NCBI GenBank assembly: GCA_949752795.1
Contig: OX457070.1
Span: 29,621,088 to 29,685,087 of the forward strand
Length of the DNA: 64,000 nucleotides
Origin: Hyperoodon ampullatus
Lineage: Eukaryota > Chordata > Mammalia > Artiodactyla > Ziphiidae
Direction of reading: 5' to 3'
The translations under genes were made by a program, and so were the position numbers. Positions 47,701 through 59,404 of this stretch are shown piece by piece; positions within the stretch are counted from its first letter, which is position 1; each line of letters opens with the position of its first letter. The notes under the pieces were generated by a model. That model saw nothing but the letters and a program-made list of their open reading frames with translations. It was not told the DNA's origin and did not search any database.

Positions 47701-47709
47701 TTTTCAAGG

Positions 47710-48170
47710 TTAGCATCACACATGGTGGTTTAAAAGCATGGGACTTGGGGCTTCCCTGGTGGCGCAGTGGTTGAGAGTCCGCCTGCCGATGCATGGGACA
47801 CAGGTTCGTGCCCCGGTCCAGGAAGATCCCACATGCCGCGGAGTGTCTGGACCCGTGAGCCATGGCTGCTGAGCCTGCGCGTCCGGAGCCTGTGCTCTGC
47901 AACGGGAGAGGCCACAACAGTGACAGGCCCGCGTACCGCAAAAACAAAACAAAACAAAACGAAAAGCATGGGACTTGGAGGTGGGCAGCCCTTGGCTTGA
48001 ATCCTGGCCTGGTCCCTGGGACGTTGGCCAACTTGCTAAGATCCTGGCTTATCATTGGTAAAATACAGAGAATACTCTGGGTGGTTGTGAGACTAGATGA
48101 AATTATGCAAAGCACTTAACATAGTGCCTAGCGTGTAGTTAGTAGTCTGCAAACAGTAACTCTTAGTATT
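47710..48170 (+). mobile_element. MIR interrupted by a SINE
   Basis: Right part has 'gcccttggcttgaatcctgg', 'gtggttgtgagactagatga' and 'agcacttaacatagtgccta', all MIR-like in sense. Confidence 0.75.
47749..47961 (+). mobile_element. Mid-length CHR-type SINE with target-site duplication
   Basis: The 17-bp duplication 'aaaagcatgggacttgg' is at 47732-47748 and 47962-47978. The tail is made of caaaa units. Confidence 0.97.
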
Positions 48171-48639
48171 TAGGTGCATGAATTTTGTTTTTATCAGGCA
48201 GTATTTGGTTTGCTGTATGTAAAACCTGGTGGAGCTAGAGTCTTGCAGGTAGATGAATAGATAATATTTATAGATAGAGAGAAATCTATATCTATATCTT
48301 TCACAGTATCTATTACAAACCCCAGGATGAATAAGGAGGAGAGAGAATCTCAGATTTTATTTTATTTTATTTTTCCCTGCTTGAAAGGCACCTGTGTTAG
48401 GATAATTGCCCCAGCCTGTCAAGTCACTGTTAGTATGATGGCCCTCGCTGCCTGCGGAACTCCTGCCCCCAGCCATGTATCCACCTTCAAATCCTTGTGC
48501 TCTAACACGGGTCTCCTGTTTCATTCAGGCCTGTGCCCCCCTCATCTCCTGTGAACTGTGGATTTAACTCTTTACAGTGCTCTACTGATAGTGTTCCCCG
48601 CACCTGGGATCCCTTCCCCCTCCCCACCCACCTACCTTA
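48171..48639. other. Unassigned intron DNA
   Basis: Includes a short tttta-rich patch at 48355-48372. Nothing else recognised. Confidence 0.45.
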
Positions 48640-49178
48640 ATGCCACCTAACCTTTGTCCTATCTAGCCTCAGTACTCACCACAGCTGTCAAAGTGACCAG
48701 TCCTTGCTCCTGTCCTCTGCATGCCTCCTCACTCTGACCTGCAAACCACTACCAGAACTTGCATCTCCCTTAACCTCAGCCAGCATGCTTTTTAGTCACA
48801 GCAGTGATTCCTCTTTACCTTTTTTGAGCAGTTAACAGTGTCTCCTCTTTATTGTCTTAGGCATGGCTGGTCCCTTTGCTTGGAATGTTTTTCCTGATCT
48901 TTCCATGGCTGGCTGTTTCTTGCCATTCAGATCTCACTGAAATCTCACCTCAGAGAGGCCTTTTTTGACTATCCAATATAAGGAACCCACCATGTTTTAT
49001 TTTGCCACGTAGCATGTGTCAACTGGTTCTTCTTGCTCACTGTTTATCTCCCCCCACTAGAATTTCACCTCCATGAAAGCGGAGCCTTGGCTGACTTGTT
49101 CGTTGCTTATCCCCAGTGCCTGTGTAGTGCCCGGCACATCTGCGGAGCTCAGTGAAAGCCAGTTGAATGAATGAATGA
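48640..49178 (+). mobile_element. L2, sense 3' region
   Basis: 'ctttgcttggaatgtttttc', 'gatctcactgaaatctcacc' and 'agccagttgaatgaatgaat' are characteristic of L2. Confidence 0.88.
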
Positions 49179-49283
49179 GTGAGCACATGAAGGAGGCAGA
49201 AGGAATGGCTGAAGATATGGATGGAGAATCAGGAGAGAGTGAGTGGGGAAAATGAATACTAAGTAGATTTAAAAGAAGGAGGG

Positions 49284-49496
49284 GGCTTCCCTGGTGGTGC
49301 AGTGCTTGAGAGTCCGCCTGCCGATGCAGGGGACACGGGTTCGTCCCCCAGTCCGGGAGGATCCCACATACCGCGGAGTGGCTGGGCCCGTGAGCCATGG
49401 CCGTTGAGTCTGTGCGTCCGGAGCCTGTGCTCCGCGACGGGAGAGGCCACAACGGTGAGAGGCCCGTGTACCGCAAAAAAAAAAAAAAAAAAAAGA
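49284..49496 (+). mobile_element. Mid-length CHR-type SINE with target-site duplication
   Basis: 'aaaagaaggaggg' (49271-49283) and 'aaaagaaagaggg' (49497-49509) flank it with one mismatch. Confidence 0.95.
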
Positions 49497-49509
49497 AAAA
49501 GAAAGAGGG

Positions 49510-50270
49510 TGTGGCTATGTCAAGGTGCAAGAAATCAGAAAGGTCACGGTGAGGGTGGAAGAGTGTTTCTTGGATTTGGAAATGTGGAGTCCGTTCACAA
49601 GCTTTGTTAAGAGCATTGTAAGTGGAGCCATGGAGTGGAGTCCAGGTGGCAGTGAAATGAGTGAATGGGAAGTGAGGTGGGTGCTGAGTCAGGGAGGAAT
49701 TTATTATTATTTTTAAATGGTGGAAGAGTCTTGAGTACATTAAGCAGAAAAGAAGTGGCCAATTGGGAGGAAGTTGGAAATGAAGTCCGGGGGGATTACT
49801 GTTGGAATGGGGCTGAGGAGGTGATGGCAGGTATGGGTGGAATCATCAGCTCAGGTGGAGGAGATGCCCTTGGACAGGAGAAAGGGCACTTTATTCACTG
49901 ACCTGGAAGGAAGAGGAGTAAGAATGGGAACAGAGGAGAAGAAATTGGTAAGGTTGGTAAGTTGAGGGAGTTCTTGCCTCATGTCTTCTGTTTTCTATTG
50001 AATGCTGTGGGGTGGGAGTTGAGTTGGGGGGTTCAAGAGAGTAAGGAAGGAGGTGGAGGAATTCCCTAGGTTTATGGAGAGAAGGAATGACAAAGAATAA
50101 GTAGAAGAATGGCCTGGTCATATGGAGAGCCCATTCGAGATGACTCATCATAGGAACACATGCTTTCCTGACCCTTGGGGGTCTATCTGTTTTGAAAAAT
50201 GTACTATTTTGGATTGGGCATTTTCTGAAATACATTATTTCCTGTCTTCTAAATTATATGCCACAGAGGC
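49510..50270 (-). mobile_element. Possible old LINE (L2-like), antisense
   Basis: Runs such as 'gaagagtgtttcttggattt' and 'aaaagaagtggccaattggg' resemble reversed L2 coding sequence, but the match is weak. Confidence 0.35.
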
Positions 50271-50274
50271 AGCA

Positions 50275-50430
50275 TAATATAGGTGGAAAGTACTCCTGAT
50301 CTGAATCTGTCTGGTGACCACCAGGCCCTGTACTCTGGACAAAAGCCTTCCCAGCTCTGTCCATCATCAGGTTCTTGTCTGTAAAATGAGGACGAGATGA
50401 CGGTGAAGTTGCTTTTCAACTCTAACATCT
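50275..50430 (+). mobile_element. Probable MIR
   Basis: 'ttgtctgtaaaatgaggacg' in the right position after 'gtactctggacaaaagcctt' suggests a diverged MIR. Confidence 0.5.
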
Positions 50431-51289
50431 TACCGTTCTCTTATTTCTCAAATGCATTATTAGAATGTTACTCTTCTGTTATAGATCTGTTAGGATCTTT
50501 GCTTGCTATGGGTGAGAGAGTTTGCTCCTGAATAAAATGGCCCTGGGTTGCTATGCTTTTTGAATTTCATGTTGTGCATTATGGTTCCCTTCTTATGAGA
50601 TTGTCAGCCATCGCTTCTTACCGCTACCCGAGTGTCTTCCTGAATTAGCGCCTCTCTAATTTGCCGCTTTTAATCTGCCGTGGACTTGGAAACTAGATGA
50701 CTAAGCTTGTTAGACCCGTGTGTAACAATAAAGAGGCTCTTAGTGAGCATTTGAGGGTCTTGTCTGTGATTAAAGTGCATGAACTGCTGAGCATGGGCTT
50801 CATGTCTCTTATTGGCACAGAAACCAGTTTTTTATGTCTCTTCTGCTAGAAACGTTGAGTTCTGAAGACATAACGAGTTACCATTTGGTATTTATTATTA
50901 ACTAAATGTGTTTAAAGCCTTTTGTCTGAAAAGTTGAGTGTCAGTGCCGTAGGGCCTTAACCCATTTCCATTTTCCTTTTCACTTACTATCCCTTCTCCT
51001 GCTGTCTCCTCAGTCCCTTCTCCACACTTTCAGTGTAAGACAATGTTCTAGGCACCGTTATAATATTATTTTAGTCATTCAGTTTTGATTTCTTTGAAAC
51101 CACAGAGAAGTTTTCAGGATTATAATCCACTGTTCAATGCTGTATCTGTTTATATCTCAATAAGCGCCCTGCTGGAGACCCTCAGATGGTATTTGGGTTG
51201 GACCTGGAAGACGGGAAAGAATGAAATGAACGCTAGCTCCATATATAATCTTTGGGAGATATGGAAGAAAGCAATGCAGAAGTCTTAAA
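50431..51289. other. Repeat-free intron segment
   Basis: No recognisable transposon. It retains scattered CpGs in otherwise CpG-poor DNA, notably at 50610-50680 ('atttgccgcttttaatctgc'). Confidence 0.45.
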
Positions 51290-52290
51290 AAAATTTTATG
51301 ACAAAAATTAATCCATAGTATAGTAGAATAATTAGAAGATAAAGCCAGATAAAAAGAGAAAATATTATCCATAATCCCATAAATTACCTTTGTTAACATT
51401 TTGGTGTGTACCTTCCAGACTTGTGCATTTTTTAAGAATAAGAATATGCTTTGTCTGTAGTTTGCTTTCTCACATAGCAGTATATCCTAACTATCTTTTT
51501 GTGTTAAGCGTCAGCATCAACAGTTTTAGTCCATTGTGTGAACGTTTTGTGATTTGTTTAACCAATCTCCTATTAGTCATTTAGGTTATTTATAGCTATT
51601 ACAAAACAACTGCAACGAGTATTTTTTAAAGCCTTTGGGTACTTGTTCTATTACGTCCTTAGAATAAATTTCTGAATGTGAAATGGCTGGATCAAAAGAT
51701 ATGCATATTTTAGCTTTCAGTACATATTATAAAATAGCCTCCAGAAAGATAAAACCAATATATACTTGCACCAGAAGTGTTATCTTTTTATGAGGTTGGA
51801 CATGTTTTCTTTCTTTTTCTTTCTTCCTTCCTCCGTTTCTCTCTCTTCCTTCCTCCTTTTCTCTTTCTTTCTTTCTTGCTTTCCCTCTTTCTTTCTTTCT
51901 TTCCTTCCTTCCTTTCTAACTTTCTTTTCTTTTTTCCTTCTCTTTCTTTCTTTTCTTCCTTTCTTTCCTTTATTCCTAACTTTCTTTTCATTTTTCCTTC
52001 TTTCTTCCTTCCTTCCTTTCTTTCTTTCTTTCCTTTGTATTTCTTCTGTGGTGAATTTTTTGTTTCTTTACTCATTTCTGTTAGGGCATTCATCTTAATG
52101 ATTTATAGAAGTGCTTTACCTATTTAACATATTAATACTTTGTGGGTGTGTGTGTACACATATCAGTTTTTTTTTCTATTTTGTCATTTACCTTCTGTTA
52201 AGATGGGGCTTTTGCAGATATTTAAAATTTTTGTGCAACCAAGTATGTAAATCTTTTTCTTTGATTTTGTCTGCAGCCATACTTGGAAAG
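51290..52290 (-). mobile_element. Ancient L1 3' region with microsatellite
   Basis: Antisense old L1: 'gttaacattttggtgtgtac' near 51394, 'tgaaatggctggatcaaaag' near 51680 and 'cttgcaccagaagtgttatc' near 51766. Confidence 0.7.
51805..52046. repeat. Polypyrimidine (CTTT/CCTT)n tract
   Basis: About 240 bp of almost pure C and T built from tttc and ttcc units, with a duplicated 'taactttcttttc' segment (51918 and 51977). Confidence 0.95.
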
Positions 52291-52299
52291 GCCTGAGAA

Positions 52300-52550
52300 A
52301 AAAGATAGGGCCTAGATCACAGAGATCTTGTGAGTTTGAACTTTATCTTCGAGCAATAAGGAAGCCATTCAGACTTTTAAGAGGGGGATAGCATGATCAG
52401 ATTTGCAGTGTAGTTAGATTTGTGGAGGATGACATGAGGTAGCGGAGTCTAGAGCATTTAGGAGGCTGTTGCCATGATCCAGGTGATAGTCAGTGAGGGC
52501 TCAAGTGGCAGAGTGGTGATAGAAACAAAGAAGAGTACAGATGAATATTA
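52300..52550 (-). mobile_element. Probable L2, antisense
   Basis: 'ataaggaagccattcagact', 'agggggatagcatgatcaga' and 'gctgttgccatgatccaggt' resemble reversed L2. Confidence 0.65.
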
Positions 52551-52629
52551 AGAGGTCATATCATCAAGACTTGGTGCTTGACTGTATTTAGAGGTAGAAG
52601 GAGAGAGATGGAATGAAGAATGATTCTAG

Positions 52630-52839
52630 GGGGCTTCCCTGGTGGCGCAGTGGTTGAGAGTCCGCCTGCCGGTGCAGGGGACGCGGGTTCATGCCCCGGT
52701 CCAGGAGGATCCCGCATGCCGCGGAGCAGCTGGGCCCGTGAGCCGTGGCCGCTGAGCCTGCGCATCCGGAGCCTGTGCTCCGCAATGGGAGAGGCCACAG
52801 CAGTGAGAGGCCCGCGTACTGCAAAAAAAAAAAAAAAAA
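52630..52839 (+). mobile_element. Mid-length CHR-type SINE with target-site duplication
   Basis: 'aatgattcta' at 52619-52628 and 52840-52849 flanks it. Confidence 0.95.
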
Positions 52840-52900
52840 AATGATTCTATGTTTCCAATTTGAGAGCCCGGGTACTGTGAGATAGAAGTGACACTAACTG

Positions 52901-53030
52901 GGACTTCCCTGGTGGTCCAGTGTTTCAGATCCCACGCTTCCACTGCAGGGGGTGCAGGTTTGATCCCTGGTTGGAGAACTAAGATCCTGCATGCCACACG
53001 GTGCAGCCAAGAAATTAAAAAGAAAAAAAA
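52901..53030 (+). mobile_element. Short CHR-type SINE with target-site duplication
   Basis: Only 51 bp beyond the previous SINE's duplication, in the same orientation. 'gaagtgacactaactg' (52885-52900) and 'gaagtgaactaactg' (53031-53045) flank it. Confidence 0.95.
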
Positions 53031-53139
53031 GAAGTGAACTAACTGAGCTGTATTATTCAGGAAGAGAGGAAAGATTGAAAGAGGGAAGACCCAGGTTTAA
53101 TGAAGGAGGATAATGAGTTTGACCTCGTCAGTTTGTAGT

Positions 53140-53300
53140 GTGTTTGGGTTACCTATTGCTGTGTAACAAACTACCCTACAACCCAGTGGCTTAAAACAAC
53201 AACAGTTTATTATTTCTCATGATTCTGTAGATTGACTGGGGGCTAAGCTAGACTTCTTGCTGGGGCTTCAGCTCATCTCATTTAGGGTCTGTTAAAATTG
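53140..53300. mobile_element. Ancient interspersed repeat, family unassigned
   Basis: 'ttgctgtgtaacaaactacc' and 'gtggcttaaaacaacaacag' form a well-known old repeat motif whose family I cannot name safely. Confidence 0.55.
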
Positions 53301-53559
53301 TCTCTCCTCCTTCCACTCTATTATATACCTGAATTCAGAACACCCCAACATGCACCAATATATCACATTTCTAACACCGTGCTTTATTCTTAGCAGAAAT
53401 ATATATGTCAGAGAAATATAGGAAACCCTATGGGTTTATACACAGAGCTTTGGTGTTTTTTACACCCTGGGGGATGCAGTGAGAATTGGGTAAAGGGTGT
53501 GCCTTTTACAAAATTTACTTATTTATTTATGGGAAAGTGAGATAAGGGCTTGGGGGAAC
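53301..53559. other. Unassigned intron DNA
   Basis: Nothing recognised in this stretch. Confidence 0.4.
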
Positions 53560-54000
53560 TCGGGCAAGTCATTTTTAGGAAAGAGTACCTAGGGAAGTTG
53601 AATGTTGCGAAATTGATTTGTTTGGGGCTGTCCATGAAGAGATGCTTGTACTCGAGTTTGAGAAGTCAAAACTAAGAAGAGCAATGGGCTGAGGATGGAG
53701 CTGAGTTTTAGCAACATTTAAGGGCTAGTTTAGTAAGGAAAGCCCTTAAAGGAGACAGGGGAAGACTATCCAGAGGTATGAGGACAATCAGTAGACTGCA
53801 GTGTCTCACACACGTGGTGCCCTGCAGAGTTAGTAGGTTGGAGTAAAGAGAATCAGATGCCTCTGACTGGTCAAGTAGGATAAAGACTGGAAAAAGGCCT
53901 CTGGTATGGGCAATGGGATGGCCCTGGCCTCTGCAACAGCAGTTTTAGAGGAGTCGTGAGCTGGTGAATGGGAGAACCAAGACTCGACTATTTCTTTAAG
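53560..54000 (-). mobile_element. Possible L2/CR1-type LINE, antisense
   Basis: 'gactggtcaagtaggataaa' and 'gcaatgggctgaggatggag' match motifs of reversed ancient LINEs. Confidence 0.5.
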
Positions 54001-54141
54001 GCATGCGAATAGAAAAGAAAAGGAGAGATCGTATGGTAGCTGATAGGAAGACAGACAGAGAAAGAAAGAGATTTAAAATAGGAGTGAGGGCAGTTGTAAG
54101 GCTCCTGAGGAGACTGGAGGAGATGGACCCTTCCTCTTTTT

Positions 54142-54347
54142 TTTTTTTTTTTTTGGCGGTATGTGGGCCTCTCACTGTTGTGGCCTCTCCCGTTGCGGAG
54201 CACAGGCTCCAGACGCGCAGGCTCAGCGGCCATGGCTCACGGGCTCAGCCGCTCCGCGGCATGTGGGATCTTCCCAGACCGGGGCACGAATCCGTGTCCC
54301 CTGCATCGGCAGGCGGACTCTCAACCACTACGTCACCAGGGAAGCCC
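54142..54347 (-). mobile_element. Mid-length CHR-type SINE with target-site duplication
   Basis: 'ccttcctcttttt' at 54129-54141 and 54348-54360. Confidence 0.95.
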
Positions 54348-54360
54348 CCTTCCTCTTTTT

Positions 54361-55165
54361 GAATTGCAGCTCCATTCTTTCAGTTACTCAGGCCAAAAAC
54401 CTTTCCTCCAGTCATCCAATTGGGAAAATCCTCTTTGCTCTACATTCACAATAGATCCAAACTCCAGCCACTTCTGACGTCTTCCTCTGCTGTCTCCCCG
54501 GGCCCAGCTGGTGTTGGCCTGGATTACACTGGCTGTCTCTTCACCAGACTCTCTACTTCTGTCCAAGCTTCCTCAGTCTGCCCTCAGTGCAGTGGCCAGA
54601 GGGATCCTTTTCAATGCAACTCATTTCCTGTTACTTCTCTGTTGGGAACCATCCAGTGACTCCCCATCTTCCTGAAAGTTAAACTGCAAACTCTGGTGTG
54701 GGCCTAGAAAGTACTATGCTCTGGCTCGCAATGACTTTTCTTCTGTCCTGTGTTACTAGGTTCCTCTTTGGTTATTGCACTCTCTCCACACTGGCCTCCT
54801 TGGGGTTCCTTAAAGCAAGGGAGGTTCACGCCTCCCCCTTGGGGTTTTTGGGCTTTCCCCCCTGTCTGCAGGACTCTTCTCTAGGTAGCCCCAAAGCTTG
54901 CTCTCCCTCGCCTGTTTTGCTTAAATGTCACCTTCTCAGAGAGTCCTTCTCTGAACATTCTGATAAACATTGCAAGCTCTCCTTCCCACGGTCTCCCTTT
55001 TTCTCCTCCCTGCTTCTGATATGCTCTGTAATTAACCTATTTATTTAGGTATTGTCTCCCTTCTTTAGAATGTAAGCTTCGTGAGCTTGTCTGTTTTGTT
55101 CACAGGCCTAGATCGCTTAGTAAATATTTGTTGATTAAATGGGTAAATGAATGAATGAATGGGAT
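54361..55165 (+). mobile_element. L2, long sense copy
   Basis: About 0.8 kb: 'tgcagtggccagagggatcc', 'ctgttgggaaccatccagtg', 'tcagagagtccttctctgaa' and the 'atgaatgaatgaatgg' end. No intact frame. Confidence 0.88.
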
Positions 55166-56459
55166 CAAGGCTGATCCTTGGAGAAGAAGAAGGAAATTTC
55201 ACCCTCTGAGATAGGAGGAGAAAAATGAATCAGTATGGATAGTGTTAAGCTTGTATTGGGAGGGCTGGAGGTGTGGGGGAGATAGGAATTTGAAGGTAGA
55301 CATGGAGGATGCCCTCGTTTTTCTGGAATGAGGAAGCAAGGTTGTCTGCTGAGGGTAGTGGTGAGTATGGGGCCGAGGAGACCCCTGAGGGTTTAGGTTA
55401 ATCACTGAGAGGAATGGGAGAGGGAGCTGTCCAAGGACAGGTATAGGACTCAGGCAGGATGAAGACCATGCATTGATAGTGATGCAGTTTTGCGAGCCTG
55501 TGTGATTTTTCTCTGGTAGAACTCAGGAACCTGGGACTAGGAGCAGAATAGGTGGACTTAGCATTGATCCAGGGTTTAGATGTTTTGGGAGGCCAGGGGT
55601 ACAGAGGAATCAAAGGAGTGGTCCAGGTTGTCAACCGTGGGGCCAGAATGGGGGAGAGAGGACTGTTTAAAGGAGAGGGTTGTTTGATTGGGAGAAAATG
55701 GAAAAGAGTCAGAGCCAGGTGATGCGTGAATTTGAAGAACAGTTCAGCCCAGAGTGAAGATCTGAGAGGCTGGAGGTTTGGAGGGTGTGGCAGAAAGTGA
55801 ACAGTTGTCGTTCAGGGTTTGTATTGGCAAGGTCCAAGGTGTGGCTATGTGTGTAGGTGGTTGAGAAGACCAAAGGTCACTGTAATGAAGGCATTTGGAG
55901 GCTGAAGTATAGGAATAAATCATCCTCATGCGTCTTGAAGCCTCCCAGGATGATGGCAGGAGTTGTGGAGAGGAAGCCAGGTGCCAGAGCCTTCAGTGAA
56001 TGTTGGGAAATGAGTCAGAGGGAGGAGGGACAAAGGCAAGGCAGGATGGAAGCCACCTGAGCCAGGTGGCTCAAGCTCAGAGGGACAGGAACCTTTACAT
56101 GAGGGTGGAAGGTGGAAGGAGTAATGCTCTGGAATCCGCTTAGGAGAACAAGAAAAATTCTGACCTCCTGCCCTGAAGTTCTTGAGGTGTAGGAAGATCT
56201 GGCATCAGCGGGCTGGTGATGCAAGCGATGTTGCCTGGCTCAAGAGCAGGCCAGGGCAATTTGGGTGACACATCTTTGGCCAGATTTTGGAGGTAAATTG
56301 TTGTTGTTGTTATTGTTACATTTATGTAATTTACGGTATTTGACGGCTTTGTGTTTCCTCTTATTAGAAGGAAGAAACTTTCCTTTTACTTATATTTACC
56401 TATATATTTACATATCATGTTTATTTATGTTTAAATACATAAATATAAATATATATTTT
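55166..56459. other. Unassigned intron DNA
   Basis: Purine-rich sequence that may be very old antisense LINE; not assignable by eye. Confidence 0.4.
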
Positions 56460-56824
56460 ATTTATTTATTTTTAAAATTTATTTATTTTATTTATTTATT
56501 TTTGGCTGCGTTGGGTCTTCGTTGCTGCGCGCGGGCTTTCTCTAATTGCGGCGAGCGGGGGCTACTCTTGGCTGTGGTGCATGGGCTTCTCATTGCGGTG
56601 GCTTCTCTTGTTGTGGAGCACGGGCTCTAGGTGCACGGGCTTCAGTAGTTGTGGTGCACGGGCTCAGTAGTTGTGGCTCGCGGGCTCTATAGCACAGGCT
56701 CAGTAGTTGTGGTGCTCAGGCTTAGTTGCTCCGCGGCATGTGGGATCTTCCGGGACCAGGGATCAAATCCGTGTCCCCTGCATTGGCAGGCGGATTCTTA
56801 ACCACTGTGCCACCAGGGAAGCCC
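56460..56824 (-). mobile_element. Long CHR-type SINE
   Basis: Minus-strand long form with a long tttatt tail. 'aaatatatatttta' and 'aaatgcatatttta' flank it as an imperfect duplication. Confidence 0.95.
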
Positions 56825-57199
56825 TAAATGCATATTTTAAATTCTCCCTTGGGGCTCGGCTTTGAGAAGAAAGAGGCAAGAGACCTTGCATGGTCACTTT
56901 ACAGACATTCTCAGTACGTGGTTTTGAATTTGCCTTTTGCATTTTGTTGCTGGGGGTTTATGCTCACCTTTAACTTTTAGGCCCTCCTGGTCAGGTTGGT
57001 TGCCTCTTGGCTGTCTTTTGTCACACTGAACTAGTGATTAACTCTTATGGAAGCCCTTTACCTCAGGGGTTACTGAGAGATGAAGGACCACTTCCCTGAG
57101 TTTTTACTCAGCCTTTAGATAAAGGAAAAGGTCTGATTGTGTCAGCAAATTGCTCAGTCTGTGAGTTAGAAATGGTATCTTGCATATTTCCAGTTATTC
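56825..57199. other. Unassigned intron DNA
   Basis: Nothing recognised in this stretch. Confidence 0.45.
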
Positions 57200-57570
57200 A
57201 AGAACCCACATAGTTAGCTGGGAAGTCTCCATTAAACGCTGCCTCCTCCAACACCCCTAATATTTCAAACTCCTCGCTTCCCCTGATGCACAGATATAGG
57301 GTGCTGTGGGCAGTATCTGTTGACTTGCTTTACGTGCGATTGGTCGTTCCTGATGTTTGTTCTCTCACACACTCAAAAGCACTTGGCACATACTTCTTTA
57401 GTTTTTGTTCCATCTTACTGTCTCTCTCTCTCTCTCTGTCTTCTAAGCTATTCTTCACCTACCTCTGACCCAACTTGTACTCCTTGAGGGCATGGATAGG
57501 TTTCTGCTTATCTTTCTCTATGATCTTAATAAGTAGATACTTAGGAAGTAGGTATTGAATGAATGCACTA
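57200..57570 (+). mobile_element. L2, sense 3' end
   Basis: 'actccttgagggcatggata' and 'gtattgaatgaatgcac' mark an L2 end. A (TC)n run lies at 57419-57437. Confidence 0.7.
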
Positions 57571-57574
57571 AATT

Positions 57575-57690
57575 TAGAATTCAAACAGCCTAAACCACAC
57601 ATCTTGCAAAGGAGAAAACTATGGCCAGAGGACTCAGTGACCTGTCCAAGTCTACATAGGTTCAGATGGGAATAGAATCCATTTGTCTTC
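57575..57690 (-). mobile_element. Probable MIR
   Basis: 'aggagaaaactatggccaga' then 'gacctgtccaagtctacata' fits antisense MIR. Confidence 0.5.
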
Positions 57691-58285
57691 TCAAGGTGTG
57701 AGGGCTTTTTGAAAGATTAATGTCAAAACAACGAAGCCTGAATTGACTGTGTTCCCCAAAGTTAGAGATCACTGAAGTTCTTGAAAGTTTAGTCATATCT
57801 TCTAAGAATAGGGACCTTGTGCCTCTCATTTCAGCTGTCACCCTGTTTGGGGATGAACTGATGGAGGGGGGAGCTTTTGTTGTTCTTTAATTAACTACTG
57901 AGATCGGGGAACGAGGGCCTAGGTACAGGAAGGGTCTGCCCTACTTGTAAAACTGGTAGGTTGAGTTTTTCCTTGACCTGTACCTTGAGGATGTCCTTCC
58001 GTCTCCTGGGTGCTAATGGAGACGTGGAGCCATGCACTGGGGACAAGGTGAATGGTATTGAATAATCTCTAGCCTGGCAGGCAGAAAGCAGCCTATCCAG
58101 GGCACTTGTGAGTGGTTTGGGGGAATTGGGAGTAGAAGAAAGGACATTATAATCAGGTGCCAGAAGTCATAGATAGGTCATTTGTGGCTGGTAGGGTTGG
58201 CAGGACACAGTGAGTCATACTGCCAGGTTGACAAGGTATTGAAAAAGAACAAATTCTTAGTAATTGCTGGGAGAGCCCTTTTTTC
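57691..58285. other. Unassigned intron DNA
   Basis: No repeat family or exon recognised. Confidence 0.45.
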
Positions 58286-58293
58286 ATTTAGAC

Positions 58294-58380
58294 CAGTGGC
58301 TCTTAATTGGGGGCGATTTCGCCCGCCAAGGTATGTTTGGCAGTCTCTGGAGGTAGTGTTAGTTGTCACAACTCAGTGAG

Positions 58381-58416
<36 letters not shown>

Positions 58417-58538
58417 GGCATCAAATGGGTATTGGCCAGGGATGCTGCTGAACACCCTACAGTGCACAGGACAGCCCCTCACTACAGAGAAATAATTATC
58501 CAGCTCGAAGTCAGTAGTGCTCAGGTTGAGAAATGCTG
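58294..58538 (+). mobile_element. MER20 hAT transposon with 8-bp duplication
   Basis: Starts 'cagtggctcttaattggggg', with 'gccagggatgctgctgaaca' inside, and ends 'caggttgagaaatgctg'. A perfect 8-bp duplication 'atttagac' is at 58286-58293 and 58539-58546. A (TG)n run has grown inside it. Confidence 0.95.
58383..58412. repeat. (GT)15 microsatellite in MER20
   Basis: A pure 30-bp GT run within the MER20 copy, absent from the other copy at 44.8 kb. Confidence 0.95.
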
Positions 58539-58614
58539 ATTTAGACCCTGATGATTAGGTAAGTCATTAAGAATGTTTTATATGTATTCTTTGAATTCTA
58601 ATGGCAAAGTTGGA

Positions 58615-59400
58615 TTTATTTTACCTTTTTCAATTGAGGTGAAATTCACATAACATAACTGTTTTGAAGTGAACAGTCCAGTTGCATTTAGTACATTCAC
58701 AGTGTGCAGCCATCACCTCTATCTTGTTCTAAAACATTTTCATCATTCCCAAGAGGAAACCTGTACCTGTTAAGCAGGTACTCCCCATTTCCTCCTTCCC
58801 CAGCCCCTGGAACTACCAATTTGCTTTCTGTCTCTATGGATTTACCTATTCTGGATATTTCATATAAATGGAATCATATAGTATATGATTGCCTTTTGTG
58901 ACTGGTTTATTTCACTTAGCTTAATATTTTTGAGGCTTATTCATGTTGTGGCATATGTCAGTACTCCATCCCTTTTTATGGCTGAATAATATTCTATCGT
59001 ATAGATATACCACAGCTTGTTTATCCATTCATCCATTGATGGATATTTGGGTTGTTTTCCACCTTTGGCTATTGTGAATAATGTAGTTATGAACATTTGT
59101 GTACAAGTTTTGGTTTGAAAAACAAAATTCTTTTTGAATTTTTGAGTATATTCCCAGGAGTGTAATTACTGGGCTATATGGTAATTCTGTGTTTAGCTTT
59201 TTGAGGAATTGCCAAACTGGTTTCCACTGTACTGTAGAAAACAGTACTGTGTATTGTGTACTGTGGCTGTACTATTTTTACATTCCCACCAGCAAGGTAT
59301 GAAGGTTCCAGTTTCTCCACATCCTTGGCAACACTTATTTTTATTTTTGATAGTAGCCATCCTAGTAGGTACAAAGTAGTATCTCATTGTGGTTTTTAAC
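58615..59400 (-). mobile_element. L1M 3' region
   Basis: Antisense: 'ttgaggtgaaattcacataa', 'tttatggctgaataatattc' and 'cacatccttggcaacactta'. Old and non-coding. Confidence 0.88.
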
Positions 59401-59404
59401 AAAA

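Noticed and set aside
54161..54454. Possible tRNA genes at the SINE heads with box A and box B motifs
   Set aside because: The motifs belong to tRNA-derived SINEs. The full cloverleaf and a clean terminator are missing, so these are not functional tRNA genes.
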